64,000 nucleotides of DNA from Limnanthes douglasii subsp. nivea (lineage: Eukaryota; Streptophyta; Magnoliopsida; Brassicales; Limnanthaceae): assembly GCA_036936605.1 (NCBI GenBank), contig JAUPFV010000004.1:295286009-295350008 (forward strand), in the 5' to 3' direction. Position numbers and translations under genes: made by a program. Shown one piece after another: positions 21,411-34,364 of this stretch. How positions within the stretch are numbered: position 1 is the stretch's first letter; each line of letters opens with the position of its first letter. The notes beneath the pieces were generated by a model. It had not been told where the DNA came from. It made no database searches and worked only from the letters and a program-made list of their open reading frames with translations.

Positions 21411-24334
21411 TCAGGATGTTCCTGCATCATCTCCTTTCTTAGGACCTTTGAGTTCAGCACTTGAACTCTCTCCGGTTCCTTTTTCCTCATCAGTGGTAGA
21501 ATCGATCCCACTGGAGTAATTCTTCTTATCACCATCTGCCAGTGTGTGGAACGGGATTTCCTTATATTCCATGTATTCCCACAAAGGACCAAGAGTCCTC
21601 CACGTAAACTTCTCGTGAAATAGTAGTACCATGTCAGACTGTACTTCAGCATACCTTTTTTCCAATGAATCTATCACCCCGTTGGTGTACCTATATATGC
21701 TGGTATGAATCCTCTATTCATACTCCTTCACCAAGTCTTCCTTCTCCTTGGTTTCCTTGGACACAACCTCTTCAAGGGAAATCTTGTCACCAGACAAGAT
21801 CTGGATGACGTCGTCTTTAGTCTTCACATCTTCCTTCAAGGTGGAGAGATCTTTCTCCAAACCAGAGCATTTAGTTCGGAGCTCTGAGTTAGCCTTCTCT
21901 GAAGTGGCCAGCTTGGTTGACAAATCTTCCTTGTTTTTCTTCATCTCCTCAAGCTCCTTCTGCAGTGCCTCAATGCTCTGGTTAGCATTGAGGAGGTTAG
22001 TTGACAAAGTCTCCTTATCCGTGTTGAGGGTATTGATGAGGGCAGACTGATTTTTCACTTGCCTTTCCAAATTGAGTACTGGTTGAATATGACCCAGAAG
22101 AGAATGGGCCACCACATCATGTTCCCCCGAGACAGTGTAGGACTTCCCATTGTAAGTCACCATATTATAAGAGCTTGAAGGACGGTAGGGGCCAGCGAAG
22201 TCATCCTTCTCAGAATCATTGAAATAAAGACCAATGTCTTGAAAGGCACTGATGTCTACTCCATCAATCTTCCCTCTGGTCAAAGTAGGGTCAACAAAAG
22301 CTGGAGGAGGAGGAAGCTCCGAAGGGCGAAGAGTTATTTCTTTCTCTAAGGTGACCTTTTTCTTCTTGGCAACACTTTCCTCACTACTGGCTCCCCGTTT
22401 TCGGTCCTTCTTCGGAGGCCTTGGTGGATTTTGCGATTCACTTGCCTTATTAATTGCTACATCTACAACCACTTGGACCAAGGAGGCATCAATCCCTCCT
22501 TGGTTCTCCCCTCATTGGTTATCCAGACCAGTTTCTTCTGCAGCAACCCGAACTGCCTCTGGAGGGCACCTAGGAGACATCTTGCCCTTTCCTTTCATTT
22601 TTCTAGGGGCTTTGGCTCTAGATGGCAAGGCCAGCTTGCCATCCTTTTCCTCTTTTCGCTTAAGAATAACAGCTGGGGGAGGTGGAGTGGTCAATTCCTC
22701 CCTGGTGAGATATCTCCGGCCCGTGGTATTTTATAAGTGGGATCTCACCAAGTTTCCAGAAGTGAAACAGTTGTGGAAAGCATTCCCCCAACGTTCAGCA
22801 ACCCATGCATTCAACTTGGAACATGTGGTTTTCCCCTCCTCCAGATAACCGATGAACTCCTTCGGTTATACTGACAAGGGAAAATGGGTGATTCAGGAGT
22901 GGAATGTTTGTAAAAATAAGAAAGAGAAAATGAAAAATAAAACTGAATACTTACTTGTGCTCTTCCACCTGTTGGTAAGCATGCTAGGGTTAACCTTAGC
23001 CTTGATCTTTCTTCCATTCTCCCATGTCCCACTGATGAATAGGAACTGAGTTTTCCAGTTCTTCTCTGATTCCAACAAATCATCCACCACTTTGAATTTA
23101 TCTCCCATGTTATAGTGATATAATGGGATGTGATGATTTTTGCACAAACTGGCCACTGCGGCGAATGGCTCGATAGGGAGACGGATGCTGGACAGCCTCG
23201 ATGCCATTATGCAGGCAAGGAGGGTATACAAAGCGTTTGGACTTAAATGGCTTGGACAAATCTTGATCAGGTGAAATACTTGACGATCTCTGGGTCTAAG
23301 GGGAATCTGAGCCCCCAGTTGAACACCTCGGTGTAGATGACAATCTCATTGAGCTTGTAGTCCATCGGAGTCTCTGGTGTGACTGGTATCCTCACTTTCA
23401 CTGATTCTAGGATCCCCCACTTAGTCCGGATCCGGCCCAGCTCAGCGGTGTGAGTATAAACATAGTTGATGTTCTGCATAGCCAGCTGATACTTCACATT
23501 GACTTTCTGAAAGCAAGGTCCCATGTTGCCCTCCAAACACTCCAGTAGCTCCGGATGAGCCAATCTAACCTTCATTTTTCCTTTCTCTTTTCTGTCAGAG
23601 GCAGCGTCCTCAGCTTGACCAGAGGCTTCAGTTTTGAAGGAGGCCTCTTCGATACTATCTTCCATCACTTCTTCCATCATTGTGGAAGTTTTGTCAGTTG
23701 TTGAGGTTGGAAGAGTGTTAGCTTCTTGCTCGATGGTCTGTCCGAATGGTTGAGCACCAGTTTCTTCTAGAGGTCTGGTGTGCAGTTGGGGCTCAACTCC
23801 GGAGGATTTGGGGTGAGAAGCCACTTTGGATGCCTCTGATCCAGAGGGCTTATTTGGAGGAGCTCTTATGGAAATCTCTGATCCGGAGGGTTTGTCTTTA
23901 CTTGCCGACTTAGAGTCCCCCGGTTTGGAGGACTTTGATTGGGAACCAGTCGCTTGGGCTTTCACCAAGCGTGTTGTTCGGCGTAGATTGGTTTTCTTTG
24001 GGGACTTTTCGATATCAGATCCCATGGCTATGAACGGGGAGGGTTTCCTAACACTTGATACTGCTTTCTCTTGGGCAGTAGAGGGTTGGGACTCCTGAAC
24101 AGAGGAGCCTAATGGGATTGGCGAAAGGTTTGGCTTGAATAGACGTTTAGGTTTTGGACTTCTCGTTGAAGACGATCCCTTATCAGCTTCTAGAGATGGT
24201 TTATCATACTTTTCGCTTGGAGAGACTGGAAGACCAATAGCAATGCATCTATCTCGTTCAACTCTCTTCTCCTTCTCTAGTTCAGAAAGATTCAACCAAC
24301 CGCCTTTTACAAGAGCGTTTCTAGCTTTGAAGAT
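21411..24334 (-). pseudogene. Element VIII antisense extra gene (aORF)
   Basis: Exon 1 would start at 24334, where the expected ATG is ATC (IFKARNALVKGGWLN). The next in-frame Met could be near 24290. Exon 1 carries the Pro/Ser-rich part (24295-23580), the conserved middle domain with KVRIPVTPETPMDYKLNE and GLRFPLDPE, and, after a frameshift near 23260, ACIMASRLSSIRLPIEPFAA, CKNHHIPLYHYNMGD and FISGTWENG. The intron is 22871-22954 (GTAAGT..CAG). Exon 2 includes a Lys-rich stretch and a long coiled coil (22100-21714: LERQVKNQSALINTL.., EELEEMKKNKEDL). It ends FHEKF..GDDAGTS with TGA at 21411. Stops interrupt exon 2, one near its first codons. Confidence 0.85.
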
Positions 24335-24598
24335 AAAATTATCTAAGAAAGGTTTTGAAAGAAAAGGTGAAAGCTCTATAAAAATATTTGTAGAGCGGTG
24401 AATATGGTGAAACAGTAAAAGAAAGTGATTTATATATTAGTAATGAAAAAATCTACTGATACCTAGGAGAAGACGAAAAGATACGAGCAATAATTGAAGA
24501 CGGCGCTGACGTAGGAAATAATAAATGCAGAGGTTACTTTTCAGGCTTAGTGTGAGCGTCGTTCTAGGAAAAACGGCTGGTAGGTCAAATCAAGATGT

Positions 24599-24608
24599 GA
24601 CACGTGTC
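24599..24608 (-). promoter_or_regulatory. GACACGTGTC palindrome upstream of element VIII aORF
   Basis: The 10-bp palindrome with CACGTG core lies about 265 bp upstream of the expected aORF start, within the block TGACACGTGTCCCACGA shared with VII and IX. Confidence 0.5.
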
Positions 24609-24750
24609 CCACGATCCAAAGAAAAACTCTTAAAATTCTGAGAAGAAATCAGTCCGGACAAACCTCGAACCAAGCACACAAACGGGCCGGAAAATATTGT
24701 TACTGACTAAATAAGTTTTTTAGTCCTGCCAAATATTTTTGACAAAACCT

Positions 24751-24764
24751 AAAAAATGGGCTAC
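24751..24764 (+). other. Element VIII polypurine-tract region
   Basis: AAAAAATGGGCTAC directly precedes the 3' LTR and is purine-rich except for its last bases. Element IX has AACAAGGGGCTCC in the same place. Confidence 0.55.
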
Positions 24765-25142
24765 TGATGAGTCCAGACGAATTCACCACTATTTACTGAG
24801 AAATCTGGACAAGGGAAATTGGGAGAATAATTTTCTACTAAACTATCCGGACATGACAAAAGTATTAAATAACTAAACACCTTTTGACTAAGCTAGGTGC
24901 TAATCAGCTTATTAAGTAAATGGGTCCTTAAACTTGACCCGGTTTCATAATTCGACCCGAAAGCCCAGGGGTCCATAATTAAGGGTATAATACCCCAACT
25001 ACTTCCATTAATGAGGGTAATGAATATTTAATACAACCAGGCAACTTAAATCTCTCACTACAAAACACCCAAACACTTAATACTCTTAAAACTCTCCAAA
25101 ACACTTGACAAAATTACCCTCAGCTTAAAATAAACCACATCA
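24765..25142 (+). repeat. Element VIII 3' LTR
   Basis: The LTR is 378 bp, ending ..AAACCACATCA. One base is lost from the TATA box (GTATAATACC in place of GTATAAATACC). Confidence 0.93.
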
Positions 25143-25147
25143 TGCGC

Positions 25148-25320
25148 AACCCTTAATCATCGCAAAATATCCCTTTCAACTTCTCCTTCGTAACTGTTGC
25201 TTTTTTACTATTATATATATATATATATATATATCTTTTTACTATTCCATTATCTTCCACACTCAAAGCTTTCCTAGAGAGAAATTTATCCTTACCTTCA
25301 AATTGTTCTTGAGAGATTTT
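25148..25320 (+). other. Element VII aORF leader with a TA microsatellite
   Basis: After the TSD the element VII leader resumes. It holds a run of about 12 TA units (25213-25234), then CCATTATCTTCCACACTCAA, a stretch that is also conserved in the leader of element II aORF (2930-2955). Confidence 0.6.
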
Positions 25321-28146
25321 ATGTTCATAGCCAGAAACACTTTAGTTTAAGGTGGTTGGTTAAATTTTTCAGAGTTAGAGAGATCAAGGAAGGTAGAAAG
25401 AGAGAATCTCATCGTCACCGGCCTCCAATTTTCTCCAGGTGAGAAAACCAGTCAGCCAACTCAGGACGTCGATTAAGGGTCATCCTCTTCCAAAAACCCT
25501 AGACCAAAATAGTTTTCATTCAAACCAAACCTTTCAACCCTCCCTTCTAGTTCTTCTGTTCAAGAATCTCAACCTCTAAAGAAAAAGTCATTTCAAGTAT
25601 CAGAAAAACCCTCTCCATTTATAGTTATAGGCTCTGACACAGAAAAGTCTCCGGAGAAGATAACCCTTTGCCGGACGACTCGCCAAACCAAAACTCAGTC
25701 CCCGCCATCACTGTCAAAACCCTCCGGATGGAGGTAGCTAAAGCAGCTCCACGGGCCAAGCCCTCCGGATCACAACCTCTACCGGACACTAGGCTTTCAT
25801 AGGCAACAAGTGCTCAACCACCCGAATAGCATGCAACGCAAGAAACTGAACTACCTTTTTCCAATGCAACTGACAAACCTTCCACGGTGATGGAAGAGAT
25901 TATGGAAGACAACATCGAGGAGGCCCCCTTCGAGACCGAGGAATTAGGTCAAACGGGAGATACTCCTTATGATAAGAAAAGGTAAGAGTAAGGTAAAAGT
26001 CTGTATGACTCATTTGGAATCGCTTCCGGAGTGCTTGGATGGTAAGGTAGGCCCTTGTTTCAAACACAGTAGCGTCAAATACTTGTTGGCCTTGCAAAAC
26101 ATCAACTACATCTACACCCATACTGCTCAGTTTGGCCGAATCTGAACCGAATAAGGGATTCCGGAGTCTGTAAAGGTAAGGATACCTATCACTCCGGAGA
26201 CCTCTATGGATTGTAAACTGAATGAGGTGGTAGTGTACATCGAAGTTTTAAACTGGGGACTCCGGTTCCCTTTAGACCTAGAAATTGTTAAGTACTTTCA
26301 CTTAGTCAAACTTTGTCCCAGCCAGTTAAGTCTGAATGCATAGTACATACTTATTTCATGTATCATGGAATCTAGGTTGTCAAAGATTTCTCTTTCGATG
26401 GAGCAGTTTGGTGTTCTAGCAAGCTTGTGCAATAACCATCACATTCCATTCTACTACCACAGCATGGGAAATGAATTTAAACTTGCGGATGACTTGTTAG
26501 AGTCTGAAAAAAATTGGAGGACACAGTTCATTTTCGTTAGTGGAACATGGGAAGATTAAATCCAATACGAAACCTAGGTTGCTGACAAGTAGGTGGAAAA
26601 GCACATGTAACTTTCTTTATTCTCCTTGTCCTAAAAAATTTCTCTTCTTAAACTATAAGTTTCCTTATTCTGACTAGTTTGTTACTTCTCTCTAGTTTTA
26701 CCGAAGGAGTTCACCGGCCACTTGGAGGAAGGGCAGAAAACTTGTGCAAAGCTTAATGCATAGGCCTCGAATCGCTGGAGGAATGCCTTCCACAATTTCT
26801 TTACCTCGGGAAATTTTGTGACGTCTCACTTGTGGAACACCACAGGTCGGAGAGACCTTTCATGGGAAGAGCTAACCACCCCTCCTCCTCCTGATGTAAT
26901 TCTCAAAAGGACAGAAGCCAAAGATGGCAAGTTGTTCTTACCTTCCATGGCTAAAGCTCCTAGCAAAATGAAGAACAAAAAGAAGAAAGCTGCAACAAAG
27001 CTGGCTCAAACAGCTACGGAAAGGACTAGTCCGTGAGGGAATCTGAAGGGTCAAAGAACCCAGCAAAGCCCCCTAAAAAGGACAGAAAGCGCATGGCCAA
27101 CAGTGATGAGAAAGCTACTAAAAAGAAGAAGGTCACCCTGGGGGAAGAAATAATTCTTTGTCCTTCAGAAATCCAACCACCACCAGCCCCTACTGACCTT
27201 ACTTTGCAAGAGGAGATCCCAACAGACCTTCAGTCGAAGAAGATTACTTGTGGAGGGAACGATGAAGTAGACATCAGTTCCCTTCAAGACATTGGTTTCT
27301 ACTTTAATAATTTTGTGAATGATAATTTTGCAGGTCCTTATCACCCTTCTAGTTCCTCCAACATGGTGACATATAATGGAAAATCATTCTCCATATCCGA
27401 AGAGCAAGACGTTTTAAGTCATGCCATCCTTAGTTATATCCGGACAGTACTTGATCTGGAGAAACATGTGAAAAGTCAGACCAACTTTATCAACTCCCTT
27501 ACTTCTGACAAACAATCTCTGTCAAGTAGTCTCCTAAGCGCTTGGAAAATTATAGAGGAACTTAAGAAGGAAAAAGAGGCATTGAAGAAGGAGAAGTAGG
27601 ATTTGGTAACTAAGCTAGCCACATCGGAAGCATCCAAAACTAAGCTCCAAGCTAAGTACTATGACTGAGAAACTTCTTCTTCACAGAACCTCACGACGTT
27701 GAAGGAGGATTTGAAGACTAAGGATGGCGCCATTCAAACCCTGACCGACGGGAAGACTAAGTTAGAGAACACCATTTTGGAGATAACCAAGGAAAATGAG
27801 GTCTTGAAGAATCAGCAAGAGCAGACTATCAAGGCAGGCATTGAGGAATATGCCAATGGAGTAATAGACTCCTTAGAATAAAAAGATGATGAGAACAAAT
27901 CTGATATGGTTCTGTTGTTCCATGAGACTTTTCCTAAGAGGACCCTTGGTCTCTTATGGAAGTATGTGGAGTACGAAGACATCCCATTTCATACTCTAGC
28001 ATATGGTAACAACCGCAACTACTCTAGTGGAATAGACTCCACAACTGATAATGAAGAAGGAGCAGGTGAGAGTTCAAGTGTCGAACTCAAAAGCCTTAAA
28101 AAGGTGATGGTGGTGGTGAAGGAACGTCCGAATGGAACAAGCCCTA
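25321..28146 (+). pseudogene. Element VII antisense extra gene (aORF)
   Basis: The ATG at 25321 opens MFIARNTLV, and a stop follows at 25348. Exon 1 (25321 to about 26608) holds the Pro/Ser-rich part and the conserved middle domain (SLCNNHHIPFYYHSMG, FVSGTWED at 26365-26559). The intron ends TTCTCTCTAG at 26695. Exon 2 has HLWNTTGRRDLSWEELTT, a Lys-rich stretch, QDIGFYFNNF..DNFAGPYHPSSSSNMVTYNGK (27270-27390), and a coiled coil (27440-27890). It ends near 28146 after VLLFHETFPKRTLG and an acidic Ser-rich tail. Several stops and at least one frameshift disrupt it. The protein looks like a two-part structural protein with a C-terminal coiled coil; no enzymatic motif was recognised. Confidence 0.85.
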
Positions 28147-28192
28147 AGGTTTTAACATGTATTATTTTTTTGTCTTTGTGAACAATCAAAGT

Positions 28193-28208
28193 CCTTGAAT
28201 GGCCAAGG
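28193..28208 (+). promoter_or_regulatory. Dyad 1 after aORF stop, element VII
   Basis: CCTTGAATGGCCAAGG is a near-perfect CCTTGG-N4-CCAAGG dyad about 45 bp past the aORF end. Confidence 0.5.
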
Positions 28209-28265
28209 CACATTTTGTATTATTATTCGGTTGAAGTCTGAATAAGTCTTTTGAACACCCAAAGT

Positions 28266-28281
28266 CCTTGGATGGCCAAGG
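28266..28281 (+). promoter_or_regulatory. Dyad 2 after aORF stop, element VII
   Basis: CCTTGGATGGCCAAGG is a perfect 6-bp stem with a 4-nt loop, 73 bp after dyad 1. Element VIII has the same spacing. Confidence 0.5.
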
Positions 28282-28582
28282 CATGTTTTACTGTTCGGTT
28301 TAAGTCCGAACAGGTTTAATTTATCAAACTTTCTTTTTGTTTAATACATTTTCTTAAATGTTTTTATGGCTAATAATTAAGTAGCCCCTAGCATTTCAGA
28401 AGTATTAAAGTGAGGGTGTTTAATATCTCTGATGACATTTATTTAATAGTCATCACCAACCATCAAGTTTATCTGATCCACTAAAGACCCAAGGTATTGA
28501 AGAAGTGATTTATACTTGAATTAAATCATAGTAAAATCACTCCGAATTTTTTAAGAAGGAATTATATGTTATTGAATAAAAA

Positions 28583-28638
28583 ACCGGACACCTCATTAAA
28601 ACCTCCCGGTGCCACCATGGTAGGAAAGAATATGCCCC
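28583..28638 (-). other. Conserved non-coding block after pol, element VII
   Basis: On the minus strand it reads GGGGCATATTCTTTCC.. then GGGAGGTTTTAATGAGGTGT. It is the same as the blocks at 20901 and 51993. Confidence 0.6.
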
Positions 28639-28655
28639 ATAATATTTACATTGGT

Positions 28656-31600
28656 ATTTAATAAGTAAATATTTACACAAAAGATTTTCTCTAAATATGA
28701 CCTGAGATGTTCAATATTCAATGGGTGCTTTAAAACTCTCCCTTCTTTGTCTTGAAGTCTATATATCCTAGGTTTGAGCCTTTCATAGACCTCATAAGAG
28801 CCTTCCCAGTTCGGAGCCAACTTACAGAACTTCATCTCCTTGGTATGTTAGAAAACCTTTCTTAACACCTTATCCTTTGGTTGAAAATCTCTTCTCTTGA
28901 CCTTGGAGGTAAATCTGCTCCTCATAAAACCTTGGTAGTGAGCTGTTCTTAAGTGTTCTTTAACCCTTCTTTCTTCTATTAAGTCCAATTTATTCCTAGT
29001 TGCTATCTCATTAGCTTGTTCGGAATAGTTGTGGACTCTATACGATGGTAAGGTAGCTTCTATGTGGGTAATTGCATCCATCTCATATACCAAGTCAAAA
29101 GGAGAGTCTTATGTAGCATCCTGAGGAGTAGTTCGGTAGGCCCATAACACTTCTTGTAAATACCTTGGCCACTTCCCCGCAGCACCTTCTAAATTCTTCT
29201 TTAATCCACAAAAAATGGTCCTGTTGGCAACTACAACCTGGCTGTTTGCTTGTGGATGGAAAGGATATGAAAAATAATGTTGAATACCTCTCAAAGCACA
29301 AAAATTCTCTATATCTTTATTATTAAACTGTGGCCCATTGTCTGTAGTAATCTTTTGAGGGACCCAAAATCTGCAGCATATATTGGATAAGATGAACTTA
29401 ATGACAGCCTTCGATGTGGTCCCTACCAAGGGAACTGCCTCTATCCATTTTTAAAAGTAATCAATAGCAACTATAATACTTCTACACCCCCCAGATGCCA
29501 TAGGTAGAGGTCCTACTAAATCAATTCCACATCTGGCAAAAGGTATTGGCTCAGAAATAGACTCCATAGGTACTATTGGCACATGAATTTTATTGCCATA
29601 TCACATTTCTTTACCATTTCTTTAGAATTTGCCATTATAACTGACCAATAGTATCCAGCTAATAAGACTCTCCGGGTTAACGCCCTGTACTCACAATGTG
29701 TTGACCCTTCCCTATCGTGCAGTTCGGAAAAAACGACTTGAGATTGTTCATCCCACAAACAACTTAGAAGAGGTCTACTGAAAGATTTCTTATAAAACAC
29801 TCCCCTTATTATCAAAAATCCTCGTGCCTTGTGTTTGATCTTTCTTGCCATAGCTTTATTCGAAGGCAAAGCCCCATCAGAAATATATTGAAGGAGAGTA
29901 TATCTTTAATCTCTAGGTTGAACCACATACATGCTCATACTTTCCTCATCCTCTTTAAATTGACTTGGTTGTATGGACGGACATTCTTGTATGTGAATCC
30001 AAGGGTAGGACTCAGAATATGCAATAGTTGCTAAAGAGTCGGCCAGTGTATTTTCCGATCTGGAAATATGCTCATAACAAACACTCTTAAAGTTTGCTGC
30101 TAATTCTTTCAAAACGAGTAAGTACTTGATCAATTGCTCCTTTTAGCCTCAGACAAGGTCGTGATGGAGGAGCAATTGAGAGTCACCCATTAACCAAACT
30201 CTCTTAGCCGCAAATAACAAAAGCTAATTTAAGACCAGCTATAGCTGCTTCATATTCAGACTCGTTCTTAGAGGCCCTAAACCCAAAGCATATAGCTTGG
30301 TATATGTTATCACCATACAAAGAGGTTAGGTGAATTCCAGCTCCACAACCCATTGTGCTTGAACCACCATCAGTTCGGACCATCCACTTTTTCTTGGTTT
30401 TATCTTCTGAAGTTTGTTTGGAGTTCCTGTCTGTATGGCACTCTACCATGAAATCAGCCACTGATTGAGCTTTGATTGTTGTTCGGGGGGCAAAATGAAA
30501 GTCATAATCGCCCAATTCTACTGACCACTTGGTCATCCTGTTTGATATATCTGCCTTCTGAAGAACATTCTTTAGTGGGAAATATGTCCGGATAACAATG
30601 GAATGAGATTGAAAATATGGCCTCATCTTTCTTGCTGCAATTACTAAGGCTAGTGCCAACGTTTTAAGCTTTAAATACCTTTTCTCAGCATTTATTAAAC
30701 TTTTTTTGATGTAGTATACCAGACGAAGTTAATTTTCCACTTCTCTTACTAGTACTGCACTTATAGTACATTCTGACACAGCCAAGTATACATAGAGTGT
30801 TTCTCCTTAAATAAGTTTGAAAAGAGTCTTTGGTGAGGATAAATGTTTCTTTATCTCAACTAAAGCTTGGTTATACTGTGGAGACCAATTAAAGTCTTTA
30901 GCATTCTTCAAGGTTTTGAAAAACCGAGCACACTTATCTGAAGACCTTGAAATAAACCGGATTCAAGTAGCCAACCTTCCGGTGAGCCTTTGGACTTCTT
31001 TAACATTCCGAGGAGGATCCATTTCCAATAGGGCATTAATTTGATCCAGATCGAGCTGGATACATTTCTCACTTATCACATAACCCATAAACTTTCCAGA
31101 TCGGACCCCAAACACACATTTTTCTGGATTTAATTTCAAATTCACAACTGCTAAATTAGTAAATGTTTCTTGAAGATCAATTATGTACAAATTCTCCTCC
31201 AAGATTTTAACCATCGCGTCATCTATTTATACTTCCATATTTCTGCCAATCTGATTAGCGAATGATTTTTTCACCAACCTCTGATAAGTAGCCCCAGCAT
31301 TCTTGAACCCCATGGGCATCACCTTGTAGCAATAGAGACCTCTATCTGTTATAAAAGTAGTATGATCTTGATCCTTCAGATCCACCTGTATCTGGTTGTA
31401 CCCAGAGAAAGCATCCATGAAGGACATCAATTTTCAGACGTATAGTCTACCAACTGATCTATCCGGGGGACTGGATAAAGATCTTATGGGAAAGCTCTAT
31501 TAAGGTCAATCAATTCGCATATGCCATTTCCCGTTCTTTTTATTGACTAACACCAGATTGGCAGTCCATAAAGGATACTGGGATTCCTTTATGTGTCCCA

Positions 31601-31948
31601 TCTTGGTAAGCCGATCAACCTCTTGGACTATTACATCTGCTTTTCCTTAGAAAAAGCTCTTCTTTTATGTACAACAGGTGCAACATCACTTCGGATGGAC
31701 AACTTGTGTGACATAACGCTTGTGGGTACACCGGTTACATCACTATTGCACCAAGCAAAGACATGCTGACTATTTAGCAAAAAGGACAACAATTTCTTTT
31801 TCAACTCTGGTGCCATCTTGGAACCAATCTTGATATTTCTACCCTCTATAATGGAGTGGGTTTCAACTACTTCAACTGGTATTATAACACTAGGATCCTC
31901 TCTAGGGTCATCAACCTCACTCTCCCTCTCAGAAGGCTCCAGCAACTG
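28656..31948 (-). pseudogene. Element VII pol (RT, RNase H, integrase)
   Basis: The minus strand starts QLLEPSERESEVDDPRED after the UAG. RT has FMDAFSGYNQIQVDLKDQ, VMPMGFKNAG and IDDAMVK with the Tyr codon of YIDD changed to a stop (31230-31220). RNase H has RTDGGSSTMGCGAGI (30400-30330) and ADSLATIAYSES. The integrase has GTTSKAVIKFILSNICCRFWVPQKITTDNGPQFNN (about 29429-29320) with the TDNGPQF core intact, and a C-terminal part near 29093-28680. The family's stop after HLR.YLE is altered, so the last open stretch runs on to 28596. The gene contains several stops and frameshifts. Confidence 0.9.
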
Positions 31949-31951
31949 CTA
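31949..31951 (-). other. In-frame UAG between gag-protease and pol, element VII
   Basis: The minus strand reads GAT-TAG-CAG-TTG. It is the same position and context as in I, VIII and IX. Confidence 0.65.
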
Positions 31952-34291
31952 ATCTTTATTATTTTGAACTGCCCTCAAAGTCTTAGGAGCAAGAGCAGTT
32001 GCATAGCGCTCCCTAGCTATCTTCGGACTACTTCAGACAACACATACTTGTCCTTAAACTGCATAATTTAAACATTGATGATTGTTGATGCCACAATATG
32101 CATTCTGGAAAGCCAAGACCTCCCAAAAATTGCATTGTATGATGTGGGGCAGTCTACCACAACGAATAGTACCCTCACTATCTTTTTATAAGGCTCTTTG
32201 CCCAACAACACTTCTTCTTCAAATTCCCCAATTACATCCGCAAAGGTCCCTGTGAAGCCCACAATAGTTCTATTTGAGCGTTGAATAACAGCCGGATCCC
32301 TTATCTGTTTATAGGAGCTTAAGAAGAGGATGTTTGCCAAAATTTATGTATCGATTAAAATTCGGCGTATATCATTGCCTTCAATGGATGCTCCTATAAC
32401 CACCGCATCCTCATGAGGCCCAGCAATATTCCTCAAATCATCCTCATCAAAAACTATAAATGGGAAATGGGTTTGGCACTGATGAGAATACATTCCCCCC
32501 TTCCAATTGAGTAGCCAAACTGTGTACATGTCTCTTCCTTGATGAAGGGGTGGGTGTTGTCACAATATCTCCTCAAAAGATTGTTAGCGATTCAAAGAAA
32601 CTGATCAGTCCGGACACCGTGTTGGTTTGTTCTTTTATGACTCCCACCTTATTCCGAGTTGGATCAGGATCCAAGTACTTGGAATCAACATCAAATCTTT
32701 CAATAATCACCATTGCCCCTTCTTGAGCAGATGTTTCAGGATTATTTGTAGGGCACGTCCGATGAGCATTGTCAGGCCTGTTTCCACTTCTTATTTTGAC
32801 ATAAGCTCCCAGTTTTCCTCTTTCAATAAGTTTCCATACTTCATTTTTCAATGCTATGCAGTTTTGAGTGTTATGGCTTATATCGTTGTGATATTGGCAA
32901 AAACAAATATTTCGGCTTTCTCTGAGAGACTGCAAGGCTGCCGGTTTTCAAAAACGGACTTCCTCCTTAGTTTTATCATAAATTGTGGCCACATTTTCCC
33001 TTAACTCTACAAACCACTCCAGCTTAACCCAATGACCTCTTTTACCTCTTGATTGTTGGCTCTGAGCAGGATTCTGGTTGGATTGAGTTTGTTTAGTGAG
33101 TTGGACCCTTGTCTGGTCTCCTTAGCCTTGTACCCGGAATGATTAGCGGCCGGAGGAGCTGTTGTGGTGGACCTCACCTGACAATGCACCCTGGTTTTCT
33201 TTGTTTCTTCCATATCAATCTGTGTTCCTACTTGATTCAACAGGCCACCCCAGGTCATAGCTTTCTTCATAGTTACAGAATCAGCCAGGTTCCCAGGATT
33301 CAACCCATGTCTCAAAGAAGCAATTGTCACATATTCAAAGCAATATATTAATCCGTTCTTTGTATTCACAAATCGACTTATTTAGTCCTTTAAAGACCCG
33401 TTTGGTTCTTAGGCAAAATGGATAATGGTATCCCCATTACCCTTCACCTCTTTACTTCCAACGAATTGCCTTCAGAAGGTAACCAATAATGTATCAAAGT
33501 TTCTACTACACCCCTGAGGTAAGCTATTATACCATTTAAGAGCACTTCTCGTAAAAGTTTGGGAGAAGGCTATGCACAAGATTTTGTCATCATCATCAAA
33601 ATTCATCATAAAGTTCTTGAATTACTCTAGATGGTTGTCCGGATCTCGACTTCCATCATACTTTTCCATTTTGGAGCTGTCAAATCTTTTGGGTAGATTT
33701 CCGGACAGTATTTTTGTAGACAAAGGTGACTCCCTCCAATTATTATTGCGACTAAATACTGTGTCTTCATCAGGTGTTGCGAAAATACCCTGTTTGGTCT
33801 GAAAAACAAAAGGAATTATCAACAACTGATTAGCATGCCTGTGTGATGACCCTTTTCCTGGATGCCTTTTAAGCCTACCATGCATATCCCTCTTTCTTGA
33901 ATACTTTTTGATTAATTTCATCTTTTTTCTAGATCTCCCCTCATCACTGCTTGATAACAAAGATTCCTCGAGCTCAGCCTCACTCGAAAAGCTACTAGAG
34001 GACTCAAACTATGAACTTTCAACAAGCTTAGACCGATATGTCTTCTTATAGCTCAAATGAGTCTTTTTTTAACTAAGATGAGTATTTATTGATGGATTAT
34101 TCTCCCCAGGTTGTCAGTATGATGAATAGTCGACGCCCCTGATTTCTCTTTGATCCCTTTCTCTGCTTGTTTTATGGCCATTAGTGCTTATATCTCTGCT
34201 CTCAACTTGTCTCGCTCCTCAATGGTGTATTCCTTGTTCTCCCTGACCGTTTCCACCACAGGATTGGAGTACCTTGGTCGTTCAGATCCAT
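31952..34291 (-). pseudogene. Element VII gag-protease
   Basis: The ATG at 34291 (MDLND..) matches the gag start of the family. The Ser/Lys-rich region and KKYSRKRDMHGRLKRHPGK are at 33960-33622. The gag core is at 33620-33370, and LRHGLNPGNLADSV with the linker at 33369-33007. The zinc knuckle CQYHNDISHNTQNC (GH changed to SH) is at 32935-32850. The protease contains RRILIDT followed by a stop in place of GSS (about 32340). The tail (FTGTFADVIGEFEEEVLLG) is at 32340-32068. The frame is broken at many points. Confidence 0.9.
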
Positions 34292-34342
34292 CCAAACTAG
34301 TTCTTTTTACTGATTTTGAATGTAAAATTCAGGCACCTTCGT

Positions 34343-34361
34343 GCTCTCACTGTGATCGCCA
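34343..34361 (-). other. Element VII primer binding site
   Basis: The minus strand reads TGGCGATCACAGTGAGAGC, three bases inside the LTR. It has two changes from the VIII/IX site. Confidence 0.8.
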
Positions 34362-34364
34362 ATT

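Larger units (their letters stand above)
14775..25142 (+). mobile_element. Element VIII: Tat-like Ty3/gypsy inserted in element VII
   Basis: The element is bounded by LTRs at 14775-15153 and 24765-25142 and by an exact TGCGC TSD (14770-14774 and 25143-25147). The LTRs are about 93% identical by hand count. All parts are present in order: PBS, gag-protease, UAG, pol, conserved block, antisense aORF and PPT. All genes are interrupted. Total length is 10,368 bp. Confidence 0.95.

Noticed and set aside
25213..25234. TA run as a promoter
   Set aside because: It is a simple microsatellite; there is no evidence of transcription start, and its length would be unstable.
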